Shown: piece by piece, positions 1 through 10,306 of the stretch
Position numbering within the stretch: position 1 is the first letter of the stretch
Layout of the letters: each line of letters opens with the position of its first letter
DNA from: Psilocybe azurescens
Taxonomy: Eukaryota > Basidiomycota > Agaricomycetes > Agaricales > Agrocybaceae
Assembly: GCA_023853785.1 (NCBI GenBank)
Contig: JAJIRX010000964.1
Coordinates: forward strand, 1 to 52,246
Direction of reading: 5' to 3'
DNA length: 52,246 nucleotides
Notes under the pieces: generated by a model
What the model was told of the DNA's origin: nothing
The model's input: only the letters and a program-made list of their open reading frames with translations
The model's database searches: none
Program-made: the position numbers and the translations under genes

Positions 1-3000
1 CCTTAATCTTTTTCAGCCAGTTGTGTTTGATGGAATTCAGTATAATAATTTACCTGCAAATCTGGCTCAGCTTTTAGCTGCCATTCCTGCACTCCCCCTC
101 CTCCACGACGTGGTCGTGGCGTGATGCTGGGCCCCAACCTTTCCAGTATGTATTTTAAGTCTTTGTGATTTTAGATATAATATTAATAAAAAATAGATAC
201 TTCCTCCAGCACTTCCTATGCCTCTTCAGCCTCCTCCTCCAGTACTTCCTGTACCTTTTCAGCCACCTCCTCTACTTCCTGTACCTCAGCCTCCTCCTCC
301 TCTTCTTCCTGCACCACTTCCATTTCAACCTCCCATTGATCAACCTCTTTATGTGCTGCCCGACAGCCCTTAGCCATGATTGGCCTGTCCATAATTTGGG
401 AAAATGGATATAAAGTGTCCAAAATGTGGTGCTTTACACTGGATGGCAGAGCGTATTTCACATTCATCTGATAACTCTCCCACATTTGGAATGTGCTGCT
501 TTAGTGGGAAAATTGTTCTTCCAAAGCTGGATTATCCTCCTCAAGAATTAGATGCTTTGCTTAGAATAACATACCCCAATCCAAAACTTTCTCAATCATA
601 TTCGGCAGTACAACAATGCTTTAGCCATGACCTCATTGGGAGTCACTGTTGACCATGCAATTAACAATAGGCCTGGACCTTATGTATTCAAAGTCCAAGG
701 AAGGTTAACACATTGAGCTGGATCTCTTCTTCCTCAGATTGGAGTTACACCCCTTATATGCCAGCTATATATTTTTGATCCTGCTGAAGTTCTCAATTTC
801 TCGCGATGCAGCATCCTGCAAACTCTGGGCTGGATAGAACCACTATGAGCATTCTTCAGGATATGCTATATCGTTCCCATTCAGGTGCGCGCTGTACAAG
901 CAAGCATTTGAAATAACACAACATGCCTATAGATCAGCAATGCACAATTGCTCTTTGCTATGAACGTGAAACTGACAGACGCTATAATGAACCATCAGCT
1001 GGATCCAATGAAGTGGCTATAATCCTTCCTGGAAATGGTGATGAAGTATCCCAATGGCAGAGATGTTGTCCTGAGACGAAGAGCTGGAGAAAGGCTGGAA
1101 ACAATCAGTGAACTACATCCTCTTTATCTTCCACTTCATTATGTTCTTCTTTTTCCAACTGGGCAGTTAGGCTGGCATCCTAAAATTCCTTTTAATGAGG
1201 CTGCAGAAATTGATGATGATCCTCCAGCTGCTGAGCTGGCTCCTAATGAGGATCATGATGAGGATGCTATCGAAGCCCCACCATCAAAAAGAGGAAATAC
1301 ATTACACAAACAGAATATTTCCGCCATCGTCTTCATCCAAGGGAAGCAACAAATGAATCTCAACATTTGTTTTTGGCAGAAAACTTCTTCAGGAATTCAT
1401 TGTAGACTGTTGGGCAGCTTCAGAGCAAAATCAGATTACGTGGGTTAGACAAAATCAGCAGAAGTTCAGAAATGATACACGTCAAGGTCTTATGGATGCT
1501 ATTGCAGCTGATCCTAATGCTGAAGGTGCCAATGTTGGCCAAAGGACTATTTTACCTTCTTCTTTTGCTGGAAGCACACGAAACATGATTCAGAACTGCC
1601 AGGATGCTCTTGCTATCAATTGCTATTTTCATGGAGCTGATTTGTTCATCACTGCTACTGCCAACCCAAGCTGGCCAGAGATCAAGAGAGGCACTTTTCC
1701 TGGACAACAGTCTTCTGGACCGTCCAGATTTGGTGGTCAGAGTCTTTCATGCAAAATGAAAGAGATGCTCAATGATATTTGTAAAATGGCATTATGGGTA
1801 GAGCAGTTGCAAATGTGTGGACAATTGAGTTTCAAAAGCGAGGCCTCCCACATATGCACATGATTGTATTTTTGCATCCTGATCACAAGCTTCACACACC
1901 TGAAGATGTTGACAGCCTTATTTCAGCTGAATTTCCAGATAAAGAGGAAGAGCCAGAACTCTTTGAATTGGTCAAGAAATTCATGGTCCATACTCCATGC
2001 AATGGTGACACCACTGCTCAATGTCATGTGAATGGAAAATGTTCAAAATGTTTTCCCAAGCCTCATCGTGATCAGACCACTGTCAATGAAGACTCTTATG
2101 CAAATCTCAGAAGACGTAACACTGGAAAGGAGTTTGACATTGGTGGTGGAAAAAGGCTGATAATCGCTGGGTTGTTGCTCACTGCCGTTATCTTATCTGG
2201 AAATATCGCCATATCAATGTTGAATCTATTGCTTCTATCAAGGCCATCAAATACATCTACAAATATGTCTATAAGGGCCATGACCGCATTACTATGCAGT
2301 TTGGACGCTGTCAAGATGAGGTCAAGCTATATCTTGATGCACGATATGTTTCTGCATGTGAAGGACTTTGGCGCATTTTTCACTTCCACATGCATCAAGG
2401 GCATCCATCTATTGTTTGCCTTCAGATTCATTTGCCTGACCAACAATTGGTTACATGGAATGAAGACCAGGCCCCTAAATGTTCAGGAGGTTTTGGATCG
2501 TAGTGCAGGCAAAGATACCAAGCTCACTGCCTATTTCAAAGCCAATGTACAATATCAGGAAGCCAGAAATATTCTTTATCAGGATTTTCCTGCCAAATTT
2601 GTCTGGAAGGGAAAGCAGAGCAAATGGGCTCCAAGACAGCAAAAATTTGCAATTGGGCGGATGTACTATGCTCATCCAAGTTCAGGAGAGCACTTTTATC
2701 TCAGAACTCTGCTGACCTGTGTCAAGGGTGCTACATCTTTTGTGGATCTCCGAACAGTTGATGGCACTGTATATGAAACATTTCGTGAGGCCTGCATACA
2801 TCGAGGACTTTTAGAGGATGATAATGAGTGGAAGCAGTGTCTGGAAGAGGCTGGATATATGGCAAGTGGACGACAACTTCGCTAATCTTTTTGTGACTAT
2901 TCTTCGAGACTGCACACCATCAAATCCTGCTGCACTCTGGGAACAATTTAGAGACAAGATTTGTGATGATCTGCAACATGCTCTTATCTCCAAAAAGTAT

Positions 3001-4616
3001 TCAACAAGACCCCACTGAAGCACAAGTGTTTGATTATGGCCTTTTTCTCATTGACCAACTTCTTTGCACTACCAACAAAAACTTGAAGAGTTTGCAGGAA
3101 TGCCATTGCCTCAAGAAGATTGGGCTGCTGCTATAGGAAATAGATTGATTGCAGAGCAGAGAAACTATGACAGAGACAATCAATCTGTTCTGGCTCAACA
3201 GCGAATTCCTACTCTCAATCATGGGCAACGTTCAGCATTTGATACTATTGTGGCAGCAGTTGAAAGCAAGGGTGGTCAATGTTTCTTCCTTCATGGTCCA
3301 GGAGGTACAGGAAAAACTTATGTGTACAACACACTGTGCTACTTTCTGCGTGGTGAAGGGAAAATAGTGCTTTGTGTGGCTTCATCTGGCATTGCATCTC
3401 TGCTTCTTATTGGTGGTCGGACATCACATTCAACTTTCAAAATTCCTATCAACATTCATAAGGACTCTACATGCAGTATTGGTCGCACTTCTGATTTGGC
3501 AGAGCTTATTCAACGCACTGATTTGGTGATATGGGATGAAGCTCCTATGCAAAATCGTTATATTCATGAGGCTGTGGACTGCACTTTCAAGGACATCTGT
3601 AACTCTGACAAACCATTTGGAGGACTTACTGTTGTGTTTGGTGGAGACTTTAAGCAAATTCTTCCTGTTGTTGTGAAAGGATCAAGAGCACAAATTGTTG
3701 GAGCATGCATGCAGAGATCACAACTTTGGGGACACATCAAAGTACTTAAGTTGACTGAGAATATGCGTCTGAACACTGCACATGATGAAGAACGGAAATT
3801 TGCACAATGGCAGTTGGATATTGGTCTGGGAAAACATACAGATGAATCTGACAACACAATACTTCCTGATCATTTCAAATGTGCCAACAATACTGTTGAA
3901 TCTCTGATTAATACAATATATCCTGGAATCCAGCAGACCACTGGGCATAATGACAAATATTATGCTGAACGGACAATTCTGTGTAGCAGGAATGATGATG
4001 TGGATGATCTGAACAAAAGTATTCTCAACAGATTTCCTGGAGAAGAAAAGGTGTTTCACAGTGCTGATAGCATTTTGAATAATCGGGGACATGGTGATGA
4101 AGGAATTCTGATGTATCCAGTGGAGTATTTGAACACAATCAACTGTTCAGGTCTTCCTTTGGCCAAGCTGACACTGAAAGTTGGTTGCCCTATTATGATT
4201 TTACGGAATTTGAATGCAAGTGAGGGAGTGTGCAATGGATCAAGAGGGATTGTGACAAGAATGGGGAACTGTGTTTTGGAAGTTCGACTATTGACAGGAG
4301 ATAGAGCAGGGAGACAGTTTTTATTCCACGGATTGGGCTGACACCGACGGACACACAAGTTCCATTTGAATTTTGCCGACAATTTCCTGTGCGACTGGCA
4401 TTTGCTATGATGATCAATAAAGCACAAGGACAATCTGTTTTACATGTTGGACTAAACCTTATTTCTTCACCATTTGCACATGGACAACTGTATGTTGCTA
4501 TTTCATGAGTAACATCTGTGCACAACATCAAGGCTATTTGGGATGAGAGTTCTGGATTTAGTATAACAAAAAATATAGTGTACCCAGAAGTTCTTTCTAT
4601 TGACCATAGTGACTGA
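1..4616 (+). pseudogene. Helitron Rep/helicase, decayed, 5' end outside window
   Basis: Rolling-circle transposase of a Helitron, broken over several frames. In order I see: a proline-rich stretch (about 203-376); an SHDWPVHNLGK segment leading into a CPKCGALHW zinc-knuckle-like motif (about 380-440); a Helitron-like N-terminal domain (about 1035-1800); the HUH motif in GLPHMHM with histidine codons at 1850 and 1856; a Cys-rich GKCSKCFPKP segment (about 2035-2065); and a KYIYKYVYKG segment (about 2250-2280) at the place where the catalytic tyrosines lie. The PIF1/RecD-like helicase follows, with P-loop GPGGTGKT (3295-3318), Walker B VIWDEAPM (about 3528-3551), GGDFKQILPVV (about 3643-3675) and a C-terminal KAQGQSV motif. 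An in-frame TGA (4506-4508) sits where the family has Arg in the SRVTS motif, as a CGA-to-TGA change would give. Some frameshifts (for example at NLGK near 400 and at GGGKR near 2150) each need one added homopolymer base. The family call is secure. Confidence 0.93.
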
Positions 4617-5036
4617 TTATTATTTAATATATAAAGTGTCTGTATTGTATAAAATAATTATTTTGAATAAGGAGTGTGGGGAGATGAGCTTTGCTCATCT
4701 CCACCAAAGATATTATATAAGTGATTGCTATTATTAATTTTTTAATGAGTCATGAAGCATTGATAGAAGGGGGGAATGAGCGAAGCTCATTCCCCCAAAA
4801 CATTATATATATATTTTTAATGAGGTGTGAAGTATTGATAAGAAGGGGGATGAGCGAAGCTCATTCCCCCCAAAGACATTATAATTGTGACTGCTATTAT
4901 TTATTTTTCAATGAGGAGGCGGGCGCCGACAAAGGGGTCTGGGGCACAGCCCCAGTGAGCTGTTGACCCTGCCGGGCACAGGGGGTGAGCGAAGCGAATC
5001 CCCCGACGCGTAGCAGCGGGTCATAAAGCTCGTAGT
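4617..5036 (+). repeat. Hairpin-bearing tandem repeats, probable Helitron 3' terminal region
   Basis: Directly after the Helitron helicase come three direct repeats about 79-89 bp apart. Each carries a perfect hairpin: GATGAGC/GCTCATC at about 4684-4700, and GAATGAGC/GCTCATTC-type hairpins at about 4772-4797 and 4848-4868. A further GC-rich tail (about 4918-5010) holds the CTGGGG/CCCCAG hairpin and a decayed copy of the GAGCGAAGC hairpin. Helitrons usually end in a 3' hairpin followed by CTRR. A plain CTAG end is not visible; the sequence runs to AGCTCGTAGT at about 5027-5036. The exact terminus is therefore a guess. Confidence 0.5.
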
Positions 5037-5739
5037 TCACATGATATAGTCTGCTTAGTCAGTATTACATAATATTTCTTACATAAGCTCTTAAATAATC
5101 ATTCAGGTCACATGATATTTGTAATAAATGCGAAATTATAAAATACATTCAAAAGGAATTGAACCAACAGCTTCATATATATTAATTCTATACACACATT
5201 ACCAACTACACTATTATTGCTTGTGGTATTATCAACATTTTATGAATTATATACCATTCTTTACAACACCCAATAATATATTCTGGCACTTCCTCTGAAG
5301 CTATACCCACATATTATATATCAAAATGATCATAAAATTGAGGGCAATGCATCTGTAATTACATAATCATCAGAATATTATGTCAGCATGTTCAATATAC
5401 AAAATACTGTAAATTTGAATATATATAGATATTGTAAACTACATTTTGCAACAAAATAGCACTCTGTTAGCTATATATTAATAGTGTTACAATAATAGAA
5501 ATTAATGGAATACAAAGATTAATTTTATTCAAGACATTTAGATTATATAAGCACAGATTTATATGAAAAATAGGTATTTCTTTACCAGAAAATTTTTAAT
5601 TTTATATAACTATTACATAAACATATTCTCCTCAATTTTACAATTCTAACAATACCAAATTTGCCACAAACTGTTGAGATCTATGTATACTTTTTGTGTT
5701 ATTACTTGCTGAGCTGTAAATAGTATGCTGACATAATAT
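5037..5739. other. AT-rich stretch without a gene
   Basis: Very AT-rich DNA between the Helitron end and the first TIR-element fragment. No coding region can be supported. The only structure recognised is a decayed tRNA-like A box and B box on the minus strand, listed separately. Confidence 0.6.
5152..5213 (-). repeat. tRNA-derived SINE-like or tRNA pseudogene fragment
   Basis: Read on the minus strand, TAGTGTAGTTGG (5202-5213) fits the Pol III A box apart from one base. GGTTCAATTCC (5155-5165) fits the B box apart from one base. They are about 36 bp apart, as in a tRNA gene. There is no matching acceptor stem, so this is not a working tRNA. Confidence 0.4.
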
Positions 5740-6011
5740 AGTTCCGCTTGGTACCACTTGGATTCCACTCGGAATTGGGTCTAATTGGGTTTTAAATTTG
5801 ATGAATTCCACTTGAATTCCAGTCAGATTCCGGTCAGATTCCGATCAGATTTTGGTCAGACTTGTTAACAGTGGAACCGGTTGGTACCGGTGGTTCTGAT
5901 CGGAATCCAGTCGGAATCCAGTCGGAAAAATTTGGACATTTTACTGCTAATTTGGCAGGGACACTGCCAAATAAAATTCGATTGGTACCTGTGGGGGAGT
6001 GTAAAGACCTC
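5740..6011 (+). mobile_element. Right-end fragment of the TIR element family (copy 0)
   Basis: It contains a dense set of TTGGATTCC, CAGATTCCGGTCAG and CGGAATCCAG repeats like the subterminal repeats of the two large copies. It ends in GGGGGAGTGTAAAGACCTC, matching the right ends at 9027-9045 and 17747-17766. The left part is missing. The sequence after GACCTC is different in each of the three places, which sets the element boundary. Confidence 0.65.
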
Positions 6012-6159
6012 ATAAAGCCGACAGTCAAGTAGTCAAGAACAGCGAGTTCCAAGCGGTATTGAGTAAGAGGAGATTAGATTCTCAAGAACTAGCTAAGGAA
6101 TAATAGCAGTGTCTACTGGCTATTTAAGTGTTTTGAGTATCTACAATTATAGTACAAGA

Positions 6160-6287
6160 TGAGTCCAAGTATGAGTCAGAACATAGGATGAGTCGCAACG
6201 GTGCTGTCGATGTGAGTCAGATTGTGAGTCAGAACAAGAAGTGAGTCATAACGGTATCAGCAATGTGAGTCAGAATAGAATGAGTCA
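6160..6287. promoter_or_regulatory. Cluster of six TGAGTCA (bZIP/Gcn4/AP-1 type) motifs
   Basis: Perfect TGAGTCA occurs at 6172, 6213, 6225, 6242, 6266 and 6281. TGAGTCC at 6160 and TGAGTCG at 6189 are one-base variants. TGAGTCA is the core bound by Gcn4/AP-1 class bZIP proteins. Spacing is uneven, so this is either a regulatory array or an imperfect tandem repeat whose unit happens to contain the motif. Confidence 0.4.
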
Positions 6288-6296
6288 GAGTATACA

Positions 6297-6323
6297 ATCA
6301 CATGATGTTGTCCATCATGTGAT
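6297..6323. repeat. Perfect 11-bp inverted repeat (hairpin)
   Basis: ATCACATGATG (6297-6307) is followed after 5 bases by its exact reverse complement CATCATGTGAT (6313-6323). It lies just after the TGAGTCA cluster and before an AT-rich TATA-like stretch. Confidence 0.7.
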
Positions 6324-7619
6324 AGGAAAAGTTTTATATACAAAAAGGAAAAGAAAAAGGAAAATCAAAAGAAAATAAAGTGTCCATAACAGTCAGTGTG
6401 ACGATTGACAGTGTATAAAAACTTGCCTGCATTATCTTTCTCCTGGGAAGTCTTCTTTGCTTAATCATTTGTTGCTGAAAAAGCTTAAGAATAGCTATAT
6501 TCTCTGCAGATAATGTCTTTACACCAGAAGCGTCATTAGATATTGTTGCTGCTATTAATCACAATATTGGTAATATTGATAATAAATAATAAGAGCATAG
6601 AAGACTTTTCATATCCTGCTTACCTGTTGTGGAGTTTTTCTTTGATGAACTGGAGGCCTTAGAAGTAGATTTGGCCACTCTTGAATTAGACGTATGTTTT
6701 GTGAGGCTTGTGTTGTATTTGATGAGCCAGAAGCATTGGATTTAGCAGCAGATTTTTGTATCTGAGTCATAGCGAGTACGTTGGCAGATACTTTTCAAAA
6801 GCTTGAGAGAAGAGGTAACAGATTATAAAAGTGTAACAAGTACAGAGACAAAGAGACACAGAAAATTGAGAAACAGCTACTAATACTGTGTACTTTGCAG
6901 TGCCCCCATATTCCATTGGACTCCAACGAACTTTTACTGGACCCAGCCAATTCCAATGGACAGTCCATTGGACATCCAACGGAATCCGTTGGACTTGACC
7001 AAAATTCTGCTACCAGTCCAGTCAGAGTCCGGCCAAATTCCGGTCAAAGTCTGGTTGGATCACTTCAAGACAGAAAACAGGTGGACTGGCTGGACTGTCC
7101 AGTCCGTTGGACTTCTGTTGGACTTCCAGTGGACTTCCACCGGACTCTCAGCACTTAATTAGACCAGATCTAAGAGTGCTCTGTCCAGTGGAGTCCAGTG
7201 GATGTCCAGTGGATGTCCAGTGGACTGTCACTGGTTTAATTGCAGACTTGGGAGGGGAGTTAAGGACAGTAGCAGTGTTCTTGGAAGCTTTGGGAGCCAT
7301 ATTGAGGAAGCTAGGTCACTAGGATAATACTTCAATCTTATCTTTAATTCATGTAACAATGTAATATAATATATGGAAAACTATATACTACATTATTATC
7401 TGACTTTGTGAATTTCACTATGTCCAACTTTAAATTCACATGGAATGGAATCCAATTGGATTCCAACTGGAATACTTTAATCTTAGCTTAAATTTATGTG
7501 ACAATGTAATATGATATATTAAAAACTATATACTACATGATTATATACAGGTAAAAACAAAATAAAACATAATAAAAAGAAAAAAAAAACAAAACAAAAA
7601 CAAAAAGAACAGAAAAAGG

Positions 7620-8440
7620 GGGCGGAGAGTACATTGGTGGTGTCGTTGTCCGTGTTATCGACATCGTGGTCGGCTGTACCCATTGTTGTATGCATCAGTG
7701 TTGCCATCGGGTGTTGTTGTCGGCCGTACCCACCGTGGTACGTGTTGGTGTTGTTGTCAGTGTCATCGTCGGTGTTGTTGTCAGTGTTGTTGTCAGTGTC
7801 GTCTGTACGTGTCATGGTACATGTTGCTGCCGTTGTTGCATGTTGTGGTCATCTCTGTTGTTCTCGCTATTGCCATAGTGGTATGTGTCATCGCGGTCCA
7901 TACCCGTTGTGGTACATGTAGGTGTCGTTGTCTGCCGTGCCTGTCCTGGTACCCGTCAGTGCCTTCATTGCGGGTCATTGCGGTCCGTACCTGTTGTGGT
8001 ACATGTCGGTGTCATTGTTGCGTGTTGTTGTCAGCCCTGTTGTCCTGGCCTTTGCTGTCACCGTGGTGGTATCTGTCAGTGCTGTTGGTGCTGTTGTTGT
8101 GGGTTGTCCTTGTCCTTGCCCTTGCCCTTGCCGTCCTCATCCTTGTCCTTGCTCTTTCCACCATCCTCTCCCTTGCCGTCGTCCACGCCAGTGTCTTGGT
8201 CCTCGCTGTTGCAATCCTGGTCCTAGCCATCGTCCTTGCGGTCCTTGCCCTTGCCCTTGCAGTTCTCGTTGTCACTGTTGCAGTCATTCTTGTCTGCAAC
8301 CTTGTCATCGCTGTCGTCCTTGTTGGTGTGGCCATTGCGGTTGTTCTTGTCCTCTGTCACCTCGGGTTGGCTCTCACCTGGCTCCGACCGACAAGGCGGT
8401 GGTGGTGGTGGAAGGAAAAAGGGTGGGGGTCAGAATAAAC
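7620..8440. repeat. Low-complexity block inside TIR element copy 1
   Basis: Repeats of GTTGTTGTC, GTGGTAC and, further right, CCTTGCC/CCTTGTCC words. It corresponds position by position to the 16060-17190 block of copy 2, where the same words read CCTCGCC/CCTCGTCC. Copy 1 thus shows TG or CA where copy 2 keeps CG. Long open frames on both strands follow from the stop-poor repeats and do not look like genes. Confidence 0.7.
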
Positions 8441-8561
8441 AACAGACCGACGTGGCATCAACATGTCATGTGTGCGTTGTTGTTTGGCCCATGCTGAGCA
8501 GTGCCGAGAATTTCAGCTGCATCAGTATGTATGTATTTAACTAATTTTTAATTTTCCATAA

Positions 8562-8645
8562 GCCTTTGTGGCTCAGTTGGTTTATCCTGTTTGCGTTTGG
8601 CTCTCTGATGTCCGAGTTCAATTCTCGTTTTGTGTCTTTTTTTTT
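8562..8645 (+). repeat. tRNA-like Pol III module in TIR element copy 1
   Basis: GCCTTTG then TGGCTCAGTTGG (perfect A-box consensus) and, about 35 bp later, GAGTTCAATTC (near B box), followed by a run of T (about 8637-8645) that would serve as a Pol III terminator. The 3' acceptor strand does not pair with GCCTTTG, so it is tRNA-derived and not a tRNA. The same module is at 17341-17420 in copy 2. Confidence 0.6.
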
Positions 8646-9045
8646 CTATACCAATATAAATTATAATAAAAGGACAGTAAAGACCTTGAACAACCCTCTG
8701 CTTGCTGTCTGTTGGACTTCCATTGGAATTCCATTGGACTTGTCTGCTGGAATTCCAATGGTCATGTCCAGTGGGATTCCGATGGTCTCCTATTGGACTT
8801 CTGTTGGTCCTGTCTGGTCATTTCCAGTGGACTTTGACTGCTGGTTTGGCATTATTCCAGTGGACAGTCCACCCGGACAGTCCATTGGACTTGTAGTCCA
8901 GTTGGACATTCACCGGAATCTCACCGGAATCTCACTGGAAATTTTCAGCTGTCCTAGACCAGAAAAATCCTCATTCTGAATATAGAAAGTCCAATGGAGT
9001 CCGACCAGAGTCTGACCAAAAAATAGGGGCCCGTGTAAAGACCTC

Positions 9046-10306
9046 TGTAGGCACTCATGCTTGGCAGTTATACAATCTCCGATTGCCCTGCTGTTATTGT
9101 CTCCGATTCTCCCGAATCCAGACATGCAATCACAATTTCTGATTCTCCATCACCGCAGAAGGAATGAACAGCTATCAAGCTGATACTTCTTCTTTGGTTC
9201 CATATGAACCTTCTCACTCAGTCGCATCTTTTGGCACTGCAGGCATTGCTATTCACAATGTCAAATCTGCCAAGGCATGACGTGAAGCTGGAACAGCTCC
9301 CTACCCCACATTCCAGAAAGCCAAATCTTTTGCAGATTGCATTGGTGTTCAGCCAACGACTCAGACTCTCAAATGTCTTGAGCAAGTCGTTGAAATGCAC
9401 AATATGGATGTAGATGAGCAATTTGTGGATCCTGTTTCACAACAGGAACTAATCATGAAACCTATGCTCCCAATTAAGGTTTCTCCACACTCCATCTTCC
9501 AACACGTCAATGATTCCCTGCCAAAAGCCACTACTCCGGAACCTGCTCCTTCTACAGTTGAGCCATTCCCAGAGTACAAAGGCAACAACATCAGTCCCTA
9601 CATCATTACGGGATCTGATTCCCCATGAGAAGAGGAATGACACCCCTGGAAATTCAGGTACATTCTGGAACCAAGGTTGCTCTCACAAAGCCCTACTCCT
9701 GGTTCTAGAAGCCTGTTTATTTTTGATTCCAAAGAAGAGTATGGTGGAAACCCCTATGCCTTTTTAGAGGAAACTCCAGAACCGGAGATGTGCTTTGGCA
9801 TGGCACAGGTTCACATCACTCCTTACATGAACAAAGGCAAATGACGAGCTGTCGATCCAGTTCAAACAAACATGGACCTTCATCCCCATGCGGTTGATGA
9901 AAATGGCGACACAGTATCTCAGGACTACCGCGACTCCATTAATTTTGGAACACCTTCCCTTATAGGGATTACAAAGACAAAGTCGCAAATAACACTGAAT
10001 ACTTGTACATAAATCCTTTTGCATCCATTCACTGCAAACCACTGAATATACTCCTACCAGCTGAATGAGCTGTAGTTAGTCAAGACATTTATTCATGTAA
10101 TTGTAGTAGAAACAAGAACAATGATGTTGAGTTTAACTCCAATTGTCCTGGTTGCAAAGATAAGCTGTGATATTTACTCTTGTTCATGGAAAATAAATCC
10201 AATTGGTTAATGGATTCTGGTGCATCATGTGCATTTACTGGAGATCTAACCAACCTTGCCGAATATACGGAATTCAAAAAGGAAAGGAACCTTTAGTTCA
10301 AACCGC
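9046..10306 (+). pseudogene. Copia-type gag and protease remnant, 5' truncated
   Basis: The longest readable parts are VEMHNMDVDEQFVDPVSQQE and following residues (about 9388-9628), a further frame with DSKEEYGGNPYAFLEETPEPE (about 9722-9790), a CX-C...C-X2-C zinc-knuckle-like stretch (about 10097-10165) and, decisively, WLMDSGASCAFTGDLTNLAEY (from 10204), the DSGAS active-site motif of a Ty1/copia retropepsin. Stops and frame changes break it throughout. The 5' LTR and start of gag are missing because the right end of TIR element copy 1 abuts it at 9045. It pairs with the RNase H end at 14361-14660 and the LTR at 14719-14996. The gag assignment is by position; the protease call rests on the motif. 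Confidence 0.7.

Larger units (their letters stand above)
6012..6887. other. Unassigned spacer with motif array, palindrome and TATA-like boxes
   Basis: No full gene is recognised. It holds a cluster of TGAGTCA motifs (6160-6287), an 11-bp perfect inverted repeat, a GTATAAAAA box near 6412 and, near 6520-6590, a short plus-strand reading TPEASLDIVAAINHNIG. On the minus strand a short open stretch starts at an ATG near 6770 and reads about 49 residues (MTQIQKSAAKSNASGS...) before a possible GTAAGC donor near 6625. The layout resembles an LTR or promoter plus the first codons of a retroelement, but no diagnostic domain is visible. Confidence 0.35.
6888..9045 (+). mobile_element. Non-autonomous TIR DNA transposon, copy 1 (older, CpG-poor)
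   Basis: The left end GTGTACTTTGCAGTGCCCCC and the right end AGGGGCCCGTGTAAAGACCTC are imperfect inverted repeats. Inside are subterminal arrays of TTGGACTTCC, TTGGAATTCC and CCAGTGGA words (about 6905-7225 and 8705-8995), an AT-rich unique part, a low-complexity block (about 7620-8440) and a tRNA-like Pol III module (8562-8645). The organisation matches copy 2 (15325-17766) throughout. No transposase is encoded. No 8-bp target duplication is seen (left flank CTAATACT, right flank TGTAGGCA), so a flank was probably lost; the right side truncates the Copia relic. Long subterminal repeats suggest a KDZ/Zisupton, hAT or MULE-like owner, but the superfamily is not proven. Confidence 0.75.

Noticed and set aside
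216..485. Minus-strand Glu-rich frame
   Set aside because: It is antisense to the proline-rich N-terminus of the Helitron protein.
6160..6287. CRISPR-like array from regularly recurring TGAGTCAGAA words
   Set aside because: Spacing is irregular, repeats are only 7-10 bp and the genome is eukaryotic.
7683..8438. Open frame of 251 codons, hydrophobic Val/Leu/Ala-rich
   Set aside because: This is the copy 1 version of the same repeat block; apparent membrane helices are a product of GTTGTC/CTTGCC repeats.
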